Origin: Roseofilum reptotaenium CS-1145
GTDB taxonomy: Bacteria > Cyanobacteriota > Cyanobacteriia > Cyanobacteriales > Desertifilaceae
Assembly: GCF_028330985.1 (NCBI RefSeq)
Contig: NZ_JAQMUE010000052.1
Coordinates: 1 to 40,552, forward strand
Direction: 5' to 3'
DNA: 40,552 nucleotides
Under the pieces are notes generated by a model that ran no database searches, was not told where the DNA came from, and worked only from the letters and a program-made list of their open reading frames with translations. Made by a program: the position numbers and the translations under genes. The first letter of the stretch is position 1, and each line of letters begins with the position of its first letter. Positions 16,757 to 25,319 of this stretch are shown here, piece after piece.

Positions 16757-17866
16757 ATGACTCTTGAACCCCAACTGGCTTCTCCCCAAAATCGGATCGC
16801 CTGTCATGCCGATCCAGGATTTATTGAATGGCTCTCCAAGGCTAATCATAGTCTCATTTTAAGCACCTATCAAGCCGGTAGCGTAGCGGCGATCGGATGG
16901 AATGGACAGCAGATTAATTTATTATTACGCCAGTTTGATAAACCCATGGGGTTAGCTGTATCTGGTAACCGTTTGGCGATCGCCACCCGTCATCAAGTGA
17001 TTATCTGTGCGAACTCCCCCACCCTGGCAACCGACTACCTCGAGCATCAACCCGGTCGCTATGATAGCCTCTATCTACCTCGCGTTAGCTATTGGACGGG
17101 AGACCTAAATATCCATGACCTCAGTTTTGGCCAAGATGAAATTTGGATCGTCAATACCCGATTTTCCACTCTAGCCACCCTCAGTCATGAATTTAGCTTT
17201 GTTCCCCGATGGCAACCCCCGTTTATCACTGAACTTGCACCCGAAGATCGATGTCACCTCAATGGCCTAGCCATGGTTAACGGAAAACCCAAATATGTCA
17301 CGGCTCTAGGTAAAAGTAATACCGTGGGAGGATGGCGACCCCATAAAGCTACAGGCGGCATTATTCTAGACGTAGAAAGCAACGAAATCATCCTTGAGGG
17401 TCTATCCATGCCCCATTCTCCACGATGGTATCAGGGTTATTTGTGGACGCTCAACTCTGGCACTGGGGAACTGTGGCGTATCGATCCCAAAACCCACACT
17501 TATGATATCGTGTGTGCTTTACCGGGCTTTGGTCGCGGTTTAGCCTTTGTGGAAAACACGGCATTAGTCGCCTTATCGCAAATTCGAGAAACCGCTATTT
17601 TTGGTGGTTTGCCCCTGCAAACTCGATTTCCGAGTTTAGTCTGTGGTGTAGCGCTCATTGACTTGAAAACTGGAAAATCGATGGGCCGCTTAACCTTTTC
17701 CAGTGGCGCTCAAGAATTGTATGATATCCAAGTTCTTACTGGAGTCAATCGACCCACCCTGTTAAATTTGGAAAAACCAGCGACTCGCCAAGCCTTTAGT
17801 GCTCCTGACTTTGCCTATTGGTTGCGTCCTTCTTCGGAAAGGGGAGAGTATAGCGATCCGCGATAG
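16757..17866 (+). CDS. TIGR03032 family protein
   Basis: The 369-residue protein matches the TIGR03032/DUF4915 type: FIEWLSKANHSLILSTYQAG near the N-terminus, FDKPMGLAVSGNRLAIATR, NIHDLSFGQDEIWIVNTRFS in the first third, and SMPHSPRWYQGYLWTLNSGTGEL around 215. Repeated four-strand units point to a beta-propeller. It lacks a signal peptide. The function is unknown; relatives are often near surface-polysaccharide or TPR genes. The gene precedes the large RTX protein by about 220 nt on the same strand, which may be functional or chance. Confidence 0.8.
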   Translation: MTLEPQLASPQNRIACHADPGFIEWLSKANHSLILSTYQAGSVAAIGWNGQQINLLLRQFDKPMGLAVSGNRLAIATRHQVIICANSPTLATDYLEHQPGRYDSLYLPRVSYWTGDLNIHDLSFGQDEIWIVNTRFSTLATLSHEFSFVPRWQPPFITELAPEDRCHLNGLAMVNGKPKYVTALGKSNTVGGWRPHKATGGIILDVESNEIILEGLSMPHSPRWYQGYLWTLNSGTGELWRIDPKTHTYDIVCALPGFGRGLAFVENTALVALSQIRETAIFGGLPLQTRFPSLVCGVALIDLKTGKSMGRLTFSSGAQELYDIQVLTGVNRPTLLNLEKPATRQAFSAPDFAYWLRPSSERGEYSDPR

Positions 17867-18084
17867 CGCAAGTTTGGGTACTTTAGGGGAAGAGGCAATC
17901 CTGTGAGCGATCGCTGACGCGAGATAAATGCTCATTTGATAAAATCTCAAAATCCTCTCACCTGTAATGATTAAACTCTGTGGTGAGGTTCTCCAAAAGA
18001 GAAATCAATTGATAATATTGACTCCAAATAGATTACCTCATCATCCTTGCATTTACCCTTATATTCCCCTAGGAGAGAAAACTA

Positions 18085-21000
18085 ATGGCTGTTAATCCGG
18101 TTGGTTCAGAATTCCAAGTTAATACGACAACAGCACGCGTTCAACAACTTCCAACGATCGCCATAGACAGCGATGGTGATTTCGTCGTGACCTGGACAAG
18201 CTACTTCCAGCCAGGAGATGATCAATCTGGCGTATATGCTCAACGCTACAACAGTGCGGGAGTAGCTCAGGGTGGCGAATTTAGAGTGAACACCTTTACG
18301 GATAACTTTCAATATGAGCCAACGATTGGGATTGACTCCGATGGGGATTTTGCGATCGCCTGGACGAGCGGTGGACAAGATGGCAGTAGCTACGGAATCT
18401 ATGCCCAACGCTACAATAGTGCTGGCTCCCCTCAAGGGAATGAATTTCAGGTTAATACCACAACCAATGATAACCAGTCTGCTCCTAGCTTGGGGATGAG
18501 TGCCAATGGTAGCTTTGTCGTGTCTTGGACAAGCAATGGCCAGGATGGGAGCGAAGGTGGTGTTTATGCCCAACGCTACAATAGCGATGGAACTGTAGCC
18601 GGTTCAGAATTCAGAGTTAATACTACGACCAATGGCTCTCAAGCTTTCCCTTCAGTAGCCATGAATGCCAATGGCAATTTTATTATTACTTGGCAAAGTA
18701 ACGGGCAAGATGGTAGCGGTGCTGGTATTTATGCCCAACGCTATGACAGTAATGGCAGCGCTGTGGGAGGAGAATTTAGAGTTAATACCTTTACTGCTGA
18801 CGATCAGCGTAGTCCTTCAGTATCCATGAATGATAATGGGGCATTTGTCATTGTATGGGAAAGTGCCAGTCAAGATGGAAGCCAGGAAGGGGTTTATGCC
18901 CAACGCTACGATAGTAATGGTGCAGCAGTAGGCGCGGAATTTCAGGTTAATACCTTTACCACGGGGCAGCAAAAATCGCCCGAAGTCACCATGGAGAATA
19001 GTGGTGGCTTTTTTATTACCTGGGAAAGTGCTGGGCAAGATGGCAATGGAGACGGGGTTTACGCTCGGCAGTATAATTCTCAAGGACAACCGCAAGGGGC
19101 GGAATTTCAAGTCAATACCGAGACGACCAACGATCAGAACAATCCCGCGATCGCAGTGTCTGATAATGGGCGACTGGCGATCGCCTGGGAAAGTGAAGTC
19201 CAAGATGGCGATGCCACAGGAATCTACGCCCAACGCTATCTCTCCAATACCCTGATTGAATTCTCAGAAGCAACCTATCAAGTCAATGAAGATGGCACTC
19301 TGGTTAATGGCGAAATTACCCTCAACCGCAGTGGCAACTTAGATGTTACTTCCCAAGTGCAGGTTAATATTACTGGAGGAACAGCCACTGGAGGAGCAAA
19401 TGGAGATTATAACAATAGTAACTTCCCCCTCACTGTCACTTTTAATCGGAATGAAACCACCAAAACCGTTCCCGTTACCATTCAACAAGACTCAGAAACG
19501 GAATCCACAGAAACCATTAATTTTAACCTGGATAACCTCAGTAATGCCGAACTTGGTTCGCAGAGTACTACAGTTTTAGAGATCTTAGATGATGATATTC
19601 CCGGTTTGAAGCTCGAACCTCAAACCGGATTAACCACCACCGAAGCGGGGGGAACGGCTAATTTCAATGTCTCTCTCAATACCCAACCCACCGCTGATGT
19701 GACCGTTAATCTAACCAGTAATGACACCAGTGAAGGGACGGTTTCTCCAGCCACATTAACCTTTACTTCACAAAACTGGAATGTCACTCAAGCGGTTACT
19801 CTTACTGGAGTTAACGATCAAATTGCTGATGGTAATATTGATTATACGATTGCCGTCAGTGCCAGCAGTAGCGATACAAATTACAATACCCTCTCTCCTT
19901 CCCAAGTTACTGCCACTAATGTAGATAACGACACGGTTGGTATTACGGTTAATCCAACCACCGGACTGACGACAACGGAAGCCGGAGGCACAGCCCAATT
20001 TTCAGTCGTGCTCAATACCCAGCCAACGGCAGATGTGACCATTCCGGTTAGCAGTAGTGATACCACAGAAGGAACGGTTGCGCCCCAAAACCTGGTGTTT
20101 ACACCAAGCAATTGGGATACCGCGCAAACCGTTACCGTTACCGGAGTTCCCGATAATATTGACGATGGTGATGTGTCTTATCAGGTTCTGCTGGCAGCAG
20201 CTACCAGTACGGATACGAACTACAACCGTATCGATCCGAGTGATGTCTCCGTGACAAATGCGGAAGTGGGACGGGTTATTGTAGAGGAAACTGGGGGAAG
20301 TACAGCGATCGCAGAAGGCGGCAATACGGATACTTATACCCTACGTCTGAGTCGCCAACCGATTGGTAATGTTATTGTTGGTATTACTCCAGATAATCAA
20401 TCCACAGCAGCACCGTCAACGGTTATCTTTACTCCTAACAGTTGGAATATCGCCCAAACCGTTACTCTTACAGCAGTCGATGATAATATGACTGAGGGAA
20501 ATCACAGTAGTACCATTAGCCATACGGTCAATGCTCCAAACGATCCAGGTTATAATAATTCCCCTGTACCAACCGTTACCGCTACCATTACGGATAATGA
20601 CACTGGATCTCCTTCTCCTGGTTCAGTGAGCTTTGTAGAATCTGGAGGAAGCACGAATTTAACCGAAGGAGGGGCAACGGACAGTTATACCTTGGTTTTA
20701 ACTCAACAACCGTCTGCCAATGTCACCATTACAGCAACACCCGATAATCAATCGACGGTCAATCCAACGACGTTTACCTTTACTCCTGCAAACTGGAATA
20801 CACCACAAACAGCAACTTTAAGAGCAGTCGATGATACGGCAGTGGAAGGGAATCATAGTAGTACGATTCGTCATACCAGCACTAGCACAGATGCGAGTTT
20901 TAATAATATTACTCTGGCCAGTGTGACAGCGGCGATCGCTGATAACGATACCACTCCCACCCCAACTCCCACTCCCACTCCTACTCCTGGCGATTCAGGA

Positions 21001-21639
21001 AATAACAACATCTTTGGTACGGCAGGGAATGATGTAATTAATGCAGGAGCTGGCAATGACCAAGTTTCTGGTTTGCAAGGGAATGATATGATCTCTGGTG
21101 GATCGGGAAATGATGGCATTAATGGCAATCAAGGCAATGATGGCATTAATGGTAATCAAGGCAATGACCTACTCTATGGTGGTCAAGGCAATGATATTGT
21201 TCGGGGTGGTCAGAATGACGATATTGTTTATGGGAACCAAGGGGCAGATCAACTCTTTGGTGACTTAGGCAATGATCTCCTCTATGGTGGACAGAATAAT
21301 GATACCGTCAATGGTGGCGACGGAAATGATACCCTGAGCGGGGATTTTGGTGCAGACGTGCTTTCGGGTGATTCCGGTGCAGATATATTTGTTTTGCGCA
21401 CCAGTACGGCCGTTAATCAAATTCAACAAGCTGATTTTATTGTCGATTTTCAAATTGGGGTGGATCGTATTGGTTTAACCGGTGGTTTAACAGCTCAGAA
21501 TTTGTTAGTGCAAAATGTGGCTGGCAATACGGTCATTCGGATCAATCCATCCGGTCAAATTTTGGGTATTGTGGCCAATACACCACCGACAGCTTTCTCT
21601 GTGAATGACTTTGTCCCGGTTAATATTGGCGTGGTTTAA
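18085..21639 (+). CDS. Large RTX-type exported protein with repeat domains
   Basis: The 1184-residue acidic protein has four parts. Residues 8-388 are seven repeats of about 55 residues, each with (G/S/A)EFxVNT, a GxFxIxWxS strand and a (V/I)YAQRY end. Residues about 391-505 are a Calx-beta domain (ATYQVNEDGTLVNGEITLNR). Residues about 508-950 are four longer beta-sandwich repeats (TTTEAGGTANFNVSLNTQP, TFTxxNW, DND ends). After a Thr-Pro linker (about 956-970), residues about 972-1095 hold GGxGNDxxxG calcium-binding RTX nonapeptides, then an FxVDFQIGVDRI-type C-terminal region. There is no N-terminal signal, which fits type I secretion through a C-terminal signal. It is probably a surface or matrix protein. 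An ATG with AGGAGAG 10 nt upstream marks the start. No transporter genes are beside it. Confidence 0.9.
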   Translation: MAVNPVGSEFQVNTTTARVQQLPTIAIDSDGDFVVTWTSYFQPGDDQSGVYAQRYNSAGVAQGGEFRVNTFTDNFQYEPTIGIDSDGDFAIAWTSGGQDGSSYGIYAQRYNSAGSPQGNEFQVNTTTNDNQSAPSLGMSANGSFVVSWTSNGQDGSEGGVYAQRYNSDGTVAGSEFRVNTTTNGSQAFPSVAMNANGNFIITWQSNGQDGSGAGIYAQRYDSNGSAVGGEFRVNTFTADDQRSPSVSMNDNGAFVIVWESASQDGSQEGVYAQRYDSNGAAVGAEFQVNTFTTGQQKSPEVTMENSGGFFITWESAGQDGNGDGVYARQYNSQGQPQGAEFQVNTETTNDQNNPAIAVSDNGRLAIAWESEVQDGDATGIYAQRYLSNTLIEFSEATYQVNEDGTLVNGEITLNRSGNLDVTSQVQVNITGGTATGGANGDYNNSNFPLTVTFNRNETTKTVPVTIQQDSETESTETINFNLDNLSNAELGSQSTTVLEILDDDIPGLKLEPQTGLTTTEAGGTANFNVSLNTQPTADVTVNLTSNDTSEGTVSPATLTFTSQNWNVTQAVTLTGVNDQIADGNIDYTIAVSASSSDTNYNTLSPSQVTATNVDNDTVGITVNPTTGLTTTEAGGTAQFSVVLNTQPTADVTIPVSSSDTTEGTVAPQNLVFTPSNWDTAQTVTVTGVPDNIDDGDVSYQVLLAAATSTDTNYNRIDPSDVSVTNAEVGRVIVEETGGSTAIAEGGNTDTYTLRLSRQPIGNVIVGITPDNQSTAAPSTVIFTPNSWNIAQTVTLTAVDDNMTEGNHSSTISHTVNAPNDPGYNNSPVPTVTATITDNDTGSPSPGSVSFVESGGSTNLTEGGATDSYTLVLTQQPSANVTITATPDNQSTVNPTTFTFTPANWNTPQTATLRAVDDTAVEGNHSSTIRHTSTSTDASFNNITLASVTAAIADNDTTPTPTPTPTPTPGDSGNNNIFGTAGNDVINAGAGNDQVSGLQGNDMISGGSGNDGINGNQGNDGINGNQGNDLLYGGQGNDIVRGGQNDDIVYGNQGADQLFGDLGNDLLYGGQNNDTVNGGDGNDTLSGDFGADVLSGDSGADIFVLRTSTAVNQIQQADFIVDFQIGVDRIGLTGGLTAQNLLVQNVAGNTVIRINPSGQILGIVANTPPTAFSVNDFVPVNIGVV

Positions 21640-21653
21640 GATGTATTGATTTT

Positions 21654-21686
21654 GTAGGGGCGATAAATAAATATGCAAGCCCCTAC
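21654..21686. terminator. Hairpin between the RTX gene and the phnD-like gene
   Basis: GTAGGGGC (21654-21661) pairs perfectly with GCCCCTAC (21679-21686) over a 17-nt AT-rich loop. It lies between two convergent genes and is the only candidate terminator for either. It belongs to the same small-repeat type as 14752-14781. Confidence 0.5.
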
Positions 21687-21698
21687 TCTTGAGTCTAT

Positions 21699-22736
21699 TT
21701 AGTCGGAAGGCACTTGGTAATCGACTCCTTGAGCCTCCTGGATAGTACGGATCTGACTCCAATCAATTTGATAGTCGATGGGGATAAATTTTTCTTCTCC
21801 TGTAGCACTAAATTCGCGCTCTAAGCCCGTTCCTGACCAGTTAAAGGTTAAAAAGGCATTGTCGATCGCCCCCACCAGTTCTGGATCTAAATTGTGGGCA
21901 TAGCCATAAGCTGCATTGGGAAAGGTTTGGGATTGGTAAAGGGAGCGGAATTGACTACAGTCGGCTTCCTGACGATTGCACATCAGTTGCAGGACATCAT
22001 TGGCAATGGCGGCTGCTTCATAGGTTTGGTTTTGTACTCCGACGATAGATTTTTCTTGAGATCCAGAAAATACAGCTTTGTAGTCTCGATCAGCTTTGAG
22101 GTTATAACCGGCTTCTAGGAGGGCACGGGGTAAAATATATCCTGAATAGGAATTAGCATCCGTAAAGGCTAACTGGCGGTCTGATAGGTTTTCTAGGCTA
22201 TCGAGAGGGCTGGAGATATGAGTGATAATTTCCATTTCATAGCCAAATGTGCCATCAGAAGCGGCCATCATGGCAAAGGGGGTAAAGCCAGCTTGATTGA
22301 CGGCAATGGGGACAGTGCTAGTGCTAAATCCGGCAATATGGAGTTGACCGTCTTTTAAGGCTTGAATTTGATCGGCTTTTGACTCTAGAGCGAGGAATTG
22401 GACGGGTTTGCCAGTGATTTCCGATAGATGGGCCATAAATTCAGTCCAAACGGATTCGTATTGGTCTGGATTGGGAATCGGCAAATAGGCAAAGATGAGG
22501 GTGTCTGGATTAATCCATTCATCAGGGTTGTCTGGGGGATCGGCAACTAGATCTTGATTGCGATCGCAATATTGCCCATCCATCTGTTTGGGGCGATCGC
22601 ATTCTTCTTGAGTGGTTTGTGCCGTCTCTTCTGGAGTCCCTTGAGATGAGCCGCATCCTGTCAAATTGAGCAGAAGTGCGCCACCGATGAGCAGTAGGGA
22701 AACTGGGTTAATTCCTATTCTTTGAGTTGAGTTCAT
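21699..22736 (-). CDS. PhnD-like phosphate/phosphonate-binding lipoprotein
   Basis: The 345-residue protein has a lipoprotein signal with lipobox LTGC (Cys28) and then a periplasmic binding domain: NPDTLIFAYLPIPNPDQYE, LALESKADQIQALKDGQLHIAGFSTSTVPIAV and LEAGYNLKADRDYKAVFSGSQEKSI. This is the PhnD/PtxB/PsaB-like substrate-binding family (phosphonate, phosphite or phosphate). It would sit on the outer face of the inner membrane. No phnC/phnE permease genes are adjacent, so it is an orphan. The spacer upstream has a candidate promoter with TGTAAA boxes (see 22764-22829). The ligand cannot be read from the sequence. Confidence 0.82.
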   Translation of the reverse strand: MNSTQRIGINPVSLLLIGGALLLNLTGCGSSQGTPEETAQTTQEECDRPKQMDGQYCDRNQDLVADPPDNPDEWINPDTLIFAYLPIPNPDQYESVWTEFMAHLSEITGKPVQFLALESKADQIQALKDGQLHIAGFSTSTVPIAVNQAGFTPFAMMAASDGTFGYEMEIITHISSPLDSLENLSDRQLAFTDANSYSGYILPRALLEAGYNLKADRDYKAVFSGSQEKSIVGVQNQTYEAAAIANDVLQLMCNRQEADCSQFRSLYQSQTFPNAAYGYAHNLDPELVGAIDNAFLTFNWSGTGLEREFSATGEEKFIPIDYQIDWSQIRTIQEAQGVDYQVPSD

Positions 22737-22763
22737 GGTTAAAACATCCTGGAAAAATCAGCC

Positions 22764-22829
22764 ATTATACTTAATCTCTTGTTGATGAATATTGCACTCT
22801 GTAAAGAGTCCTAAATTTGTGTAAACAAT
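22764..22829 (-). promoter_or_regulatory. Candidate promoter with phased TAAA boxes upstream of the PhnD-like gene
   Basis: On the minus strand TATAAT (22769-22764) is a good -10. Upstream of it lie three boxes with TTTA starting exactly 10 nt apart (plus-strand TAAA at 802, 812 and 822 of the 22-kb block; two of the three read TGTAAA). A fourth TGTAAACA lies at 22857. No good -35 is present, which fits activator binding. The pattern recalls tandem Pho boxes but differs from the PyTTAAPyPyT, 11-nt-spaced consensus. Confidence 0.35.
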
Positions 22830-22868
22830 GCTGGAACTCTGAAAAAACTATGCTATTGTAAACAATAT

Positions 22869-22922
22869 AGACACCAAAGCAAGCAATTAAAGCATTAAAT
22901 TTGGGTTCTAGAATTGGTGTCT
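22869..22922. repeat. 9-bp inverted repeat
   Basis: AGACACCAA (22869-22877) is exactly inverted at 22914-22922, with a 36-nt AT-rich loop. It overlaps the left border of the possible structured RNA and may belong to it or to the upstream promoter. Confidence 0.4.
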
Positions 22923-23060
22923 GTCCTCTAGAGTCCAGTCACAGTTGAACATAGCCCTTCACCCTAGTGGCAAACCCCCTGCACAGTCAGCGGTTAAGCC
23001 AAACCTGAAGTCCGGAAAGACAGGGTTATGGGAAAGCCCGAAAGGTGTGACTGTGAAGTA
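22915..23060. ncRNA. Possible structured RNA, class not identified
   Basis: This segment lies in a 464-nt spacer (22737-23200) without a coding frame. It is richer in G and C than its flanks and has nested complementarity: CAGTCACA (22936-22943) with TGTGACTG (23046-23053) as a perfect closing stem, then ATAGCCC with GGGTTAT, GTC-CGGAAA-GAC, and GGGAAAGCCC near 23030. Size and shape would suit a 6S-like RNA or a riboswitch, but I do not recognise the motifs of SRP RNA, tmRNA, RNase P RNA or the cobalamin riboswitch. The strand is uncertain. On the minus strand it would lie upstream of the phnD-like gene. Confidence 0.4.
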
Positions 23061-23148
23061 TGAAAACCTTAGTAAGTTAATTGTACTTGTCCATTTTCTT
23101 AACTCGCAAAACCCTGAAAATTAGAGTTTCTCAAGAATACTTAGTTTA

Positions 23149-23172
23149 GGTCTAGCCGCCTCCGGTTAGACC
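23149..23172. terminator. 10-bp hairpin downstream of the nucleoside transporter
   Basis: GGTCTAGCCG (23149-23158) pairs with CGGTTAGACC (23163-23172), with one G-T pair and a 4-nt loop. It stands about 30 nt beyond the end of the minus-strand transporter gene and about 100 nt to the right of the possible RNA, and could serve either. A TTTT occurs only after CGCCCA on the plus side. Confidence 0.45.
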
Positions 23173-23200
23173 TTCGCCCATTTTAAAGAACAAATAACGA

Positions 23201-24418
23201 TTAGAGTAAAACTCCAGCAATACAAGCAGTCATACAACAGGCGAGAAATCCGCCAATCATAGCTCGCAAACCCAACTGAGCGAGATCGGATTGCCGAGAG
23301 GGAGCGATCGCCCCAATGCCTCCCAACTGAATGCCGATCGCCCCCAGATTAGAAAAGCCGCAGAGAGCATATGTGGCGATCGCCGCAGTGCGATCGGAAA
23401 TTTGTTGATTCGCAATCAACTCACTCAAATCTACATAAGCGATAAACTCAGTCAGGATCGTCTTCTTTCCCAATAGCTCCCCCACCACTAAACAATCTGC
23501 CCAAGGAACCCCCATCAACCAAGCCACAGGCGCAAAGATTACGCCAAAAATCCCTTCTAAGGATAACGTCGGTAAACCGATAAATCCGCCCATCCAAGCC
23601 AATACAGCATTGATAAACGCCAGGATACCCAAAAACGCGATCAGCATCGCCGCAATATTTAGGGCTAACTTCATTCCCTCAGAAGCGCCTGTAGAAAGAG
23701 CATCAATGGCATTGACCGAGGTTTGTTCCACCTGGATAGATACCGTTCCCATTGTGGGAGAACTTTCGGTTTCTGGATACATCAGCTTCGAGATCGCCAA
23801 CGCTGCGGGAGCAGACATCACCGATGCAGTAATCAGATGCTCCGGAGCAATGCCAAAGGAAATATAAGCGACTAAAACCCCTCCTGCCACCGTCGCAAAC
23901 CCACTCGTCATAATCGCATGAAGTTCAGACATCGTAGTTGTCGAGACATAGGGTTTAATCAGCAAAGGCGCTTCTGTCGAACCGACAAAAATATTGGCGG
24001 CTGCGCTCAACGTTTCCGATCCCGAAGTTTTCAGGGTATATTGCATGAACCGAGCGATCGCCTGTACCATGCGCGGTAAAATTCCATAGTAGTAAAGCAC
24101 ACTAATAAAGGCCGAAAAGAAAATTACCGTCGGCAACACCCGAAAGGCAAAAATATATACCTCATTGTTCACCAACTGGGACGAAAACACAAACTCAGAC
24201 CCCACATCCGAAAATTCTAAAAACGTCTGGATGCGATCGCCTAAAAAGCGGAACAGAGCCAAGCCGAACGGAACCTTTAGAATCAGCACCGCTAAAACAA
24301 ACTGTAAACCCAATCCCATAGCTACGACTCGCCAGCGCACTGCCGGACGGTTAACCGAGATGCCATAGGCAAAGGCGACAAAAAAACCGAGTCCCAATAC
24401 AGAAATAACACGTTCCAT
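23201..24418 (-). CDS. Concentrative nucleoside transporter (NupC/CNT family)
   Basis: The 405-residue membrane protein has around ten hydrophobic helices and the CNT family signatures: VFGS-type segment (ANIFVGSTEAPLLIKPY, residues about 165-181), MTSGFATVAGGVLVAYISFG and the C-terminal CGFSNLGAIGIQLGGIGAIAP. CNT proteins import nucleosides by Na+ or H+ symport across the inner membrane. Length and order match bacterial NupC. The start is ATG 24418, and the gene is divergent from xisH with a 48-nt spacer that must hold both promoters. Confidence 0.93.
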   Translation of the reverse strand: MERVISVLGLGFFVAFAYGISVNRPAVRWRVVAMGLGLQFVLAVLILKVPFGLALFRFLGDRIQTFLEFSDVGSEFVFSSQLVNNEVYIFAFRVLPTVIFFSAFISVLYYYGILPRMVQAIARFMQYTLKTSGSETLSAAANIFVGSTEAPLLIKPYVSTTTMSELHAIMTSGFATVAGGVLVAYISFGIAPEHLITASVMSAPAALAISKLMYPETESSPTMGTVSIQVEQTSVNAIDALSTGASEGMKLALNIAAMLIAFLGILAFINAVLAWMGGFIGLPTLSLEGIFGVIFAPVAWLMGVPWADCLVVGELLGKKTILTEFIAYVDLSELIANQQISDRTAAIATYALCGFSNLGAIGIQLGGIGAIAPSRQSDLAQLGLRAMIGGFLACCMTACIAGVLL

Positions 24419-24466
24419 TACTGAAGAGCCTATTTACTTTATAGTAAATATTAAACGCTAGTTACT

Positions 24467-24880
24467 ATGCCCCGTCGCGATCGCTATCATGATATTGTCA
24501 GAAATGCTCTAATCAAAGAGGGCAGGACAATTACTCACGATCCGCTTATTCTAGGGGATCTTGAACACCGAGTTTATCCCGACCTCGGCGCTGAAAAACG
24601 AGCAAGCGATCGCCAGTCCATTAATCTTGCTGTTGAAATTAAAGTCTTTGGCAATATTGGGCAGATTTCAGAACTGGAAAAAGCAATTGGACAATATGTT
24701 TTGTATCGTTCTATTTTACAAAGAAGTAGATCTACCCGCCAGCCTTATCTGGCTATTAGCTCAACCATCTATCAACAACTCTTTCAGAAGACCATTATCC
24801 AGAATCTAATTGAAGATGAAAAGATTCGTCTCATTGTATTTAATCCAGATTTGGAGGAGATCGAGCAATGGATCGACTAG
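24467..24880 (+). CDS. xisH: XisH family protein
   Basis: The 137-residue protein starts MPRRDRYHDIVRNALIKEGR and contains the XisH signatures LGAEKRASDRQSINLAVEIK, LEKAIGQYVLYRSIL and IRLIVFNPDLEEIEQWI. XisH was first described with XisI and XisF as controlling excision of the fdxN element in Anabaena heterocysts, but XisH/XisI pairs are widespread in cyanobacteria without such elements. The Asp-Glu-x-Lys pattern around VEIKVFG resembles the endonuclease-like fold proposed for this family. It overlaps xisI by 13 nt, so translation is probably coupled. Confidence 0.92.
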   Translation: MPRRDRYHDIVRNALIKEGRTITHDPLILGDLEHRVYPDLGAEKRASDRQSINLAVEIKVFGNIGQISELEKAIGQYVLYRSILQRSRSTRQPYLAISSTIYQQLFQKTIIQNLIEDEKIRLIVFNPDLEEIEQWID

Positions 24881-25212
24881 AGAACTATCGTCATATTATT
24901 CGTACCGTTTTAGCCGAACATCTGGAATGGTCGAAATCAAGGGATATTGACGAAACCATCGCTATTTGCGACGAAGAAACGGACAACTATCTGCTGATGA
25001 GTGTGGGTTGGAATGGAGATCGCCGCATTCACGGTATTCTGGCTCACCTACGTATCATTGATGGGTTAGTTCATCTCGAACAGAATAATGTAGAATACTT
25101 TGCTGAAGATTTAGTTGAGCAAGGAATTCCTGAAGAAGTCCTGGTTCCTGCCTTTTGCTCTCCTCCAACCAGAGAGGCGATCGCTATTCCCAACGACCTG
25201 CGGGGGGTGTAA
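24868..25212 (+). CDS. xisI: XisI family protein
   Basis: The 114-residue protein carries the XisI family features: MDRLENYRHIIRTVLAEHLE, the acidic AICDEETDNYLLMSVGWNG, RRIHGILAHLRIIDGLVH and LVEQGIPEEVLVPAFCSP near the end. XisI is the constant partner of XisH. It starts within the last codons of xisH, so the two form one operon. No recombinase of the XisF kind is visible in the window, so the pair is not part of an intact excision module here. Confidence 0.92.
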   Translation: MDRLENYRHIIRTVLAEHLEWSKSRDIDETIAICDEETDNYLLMSVGWNGDRRIHGILAHLRIIDGLVHLEQNNVEYFAEDLVEQGIPEEVLVPAFCSPPTREAIAIPNDLRGV

Positions 25213-25319
25213 GTATCCGTCATGGGGGCAATTTTCAATTGACTTCGATCTAAATGATATATAATAGAATGCTTGGCTTAAATCTCTAAACATATTTCTA
25301 ACTCCTAAATACTGCACCT

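Noticed and set aside
22915-23060. Cobalamin riboswitch, SRP RNA, tmRNA or RNase P RNA
   Set aside because: The conserved cores of these RNAs, as I know them, are not present; only generic features such as GGGAAAG agree.
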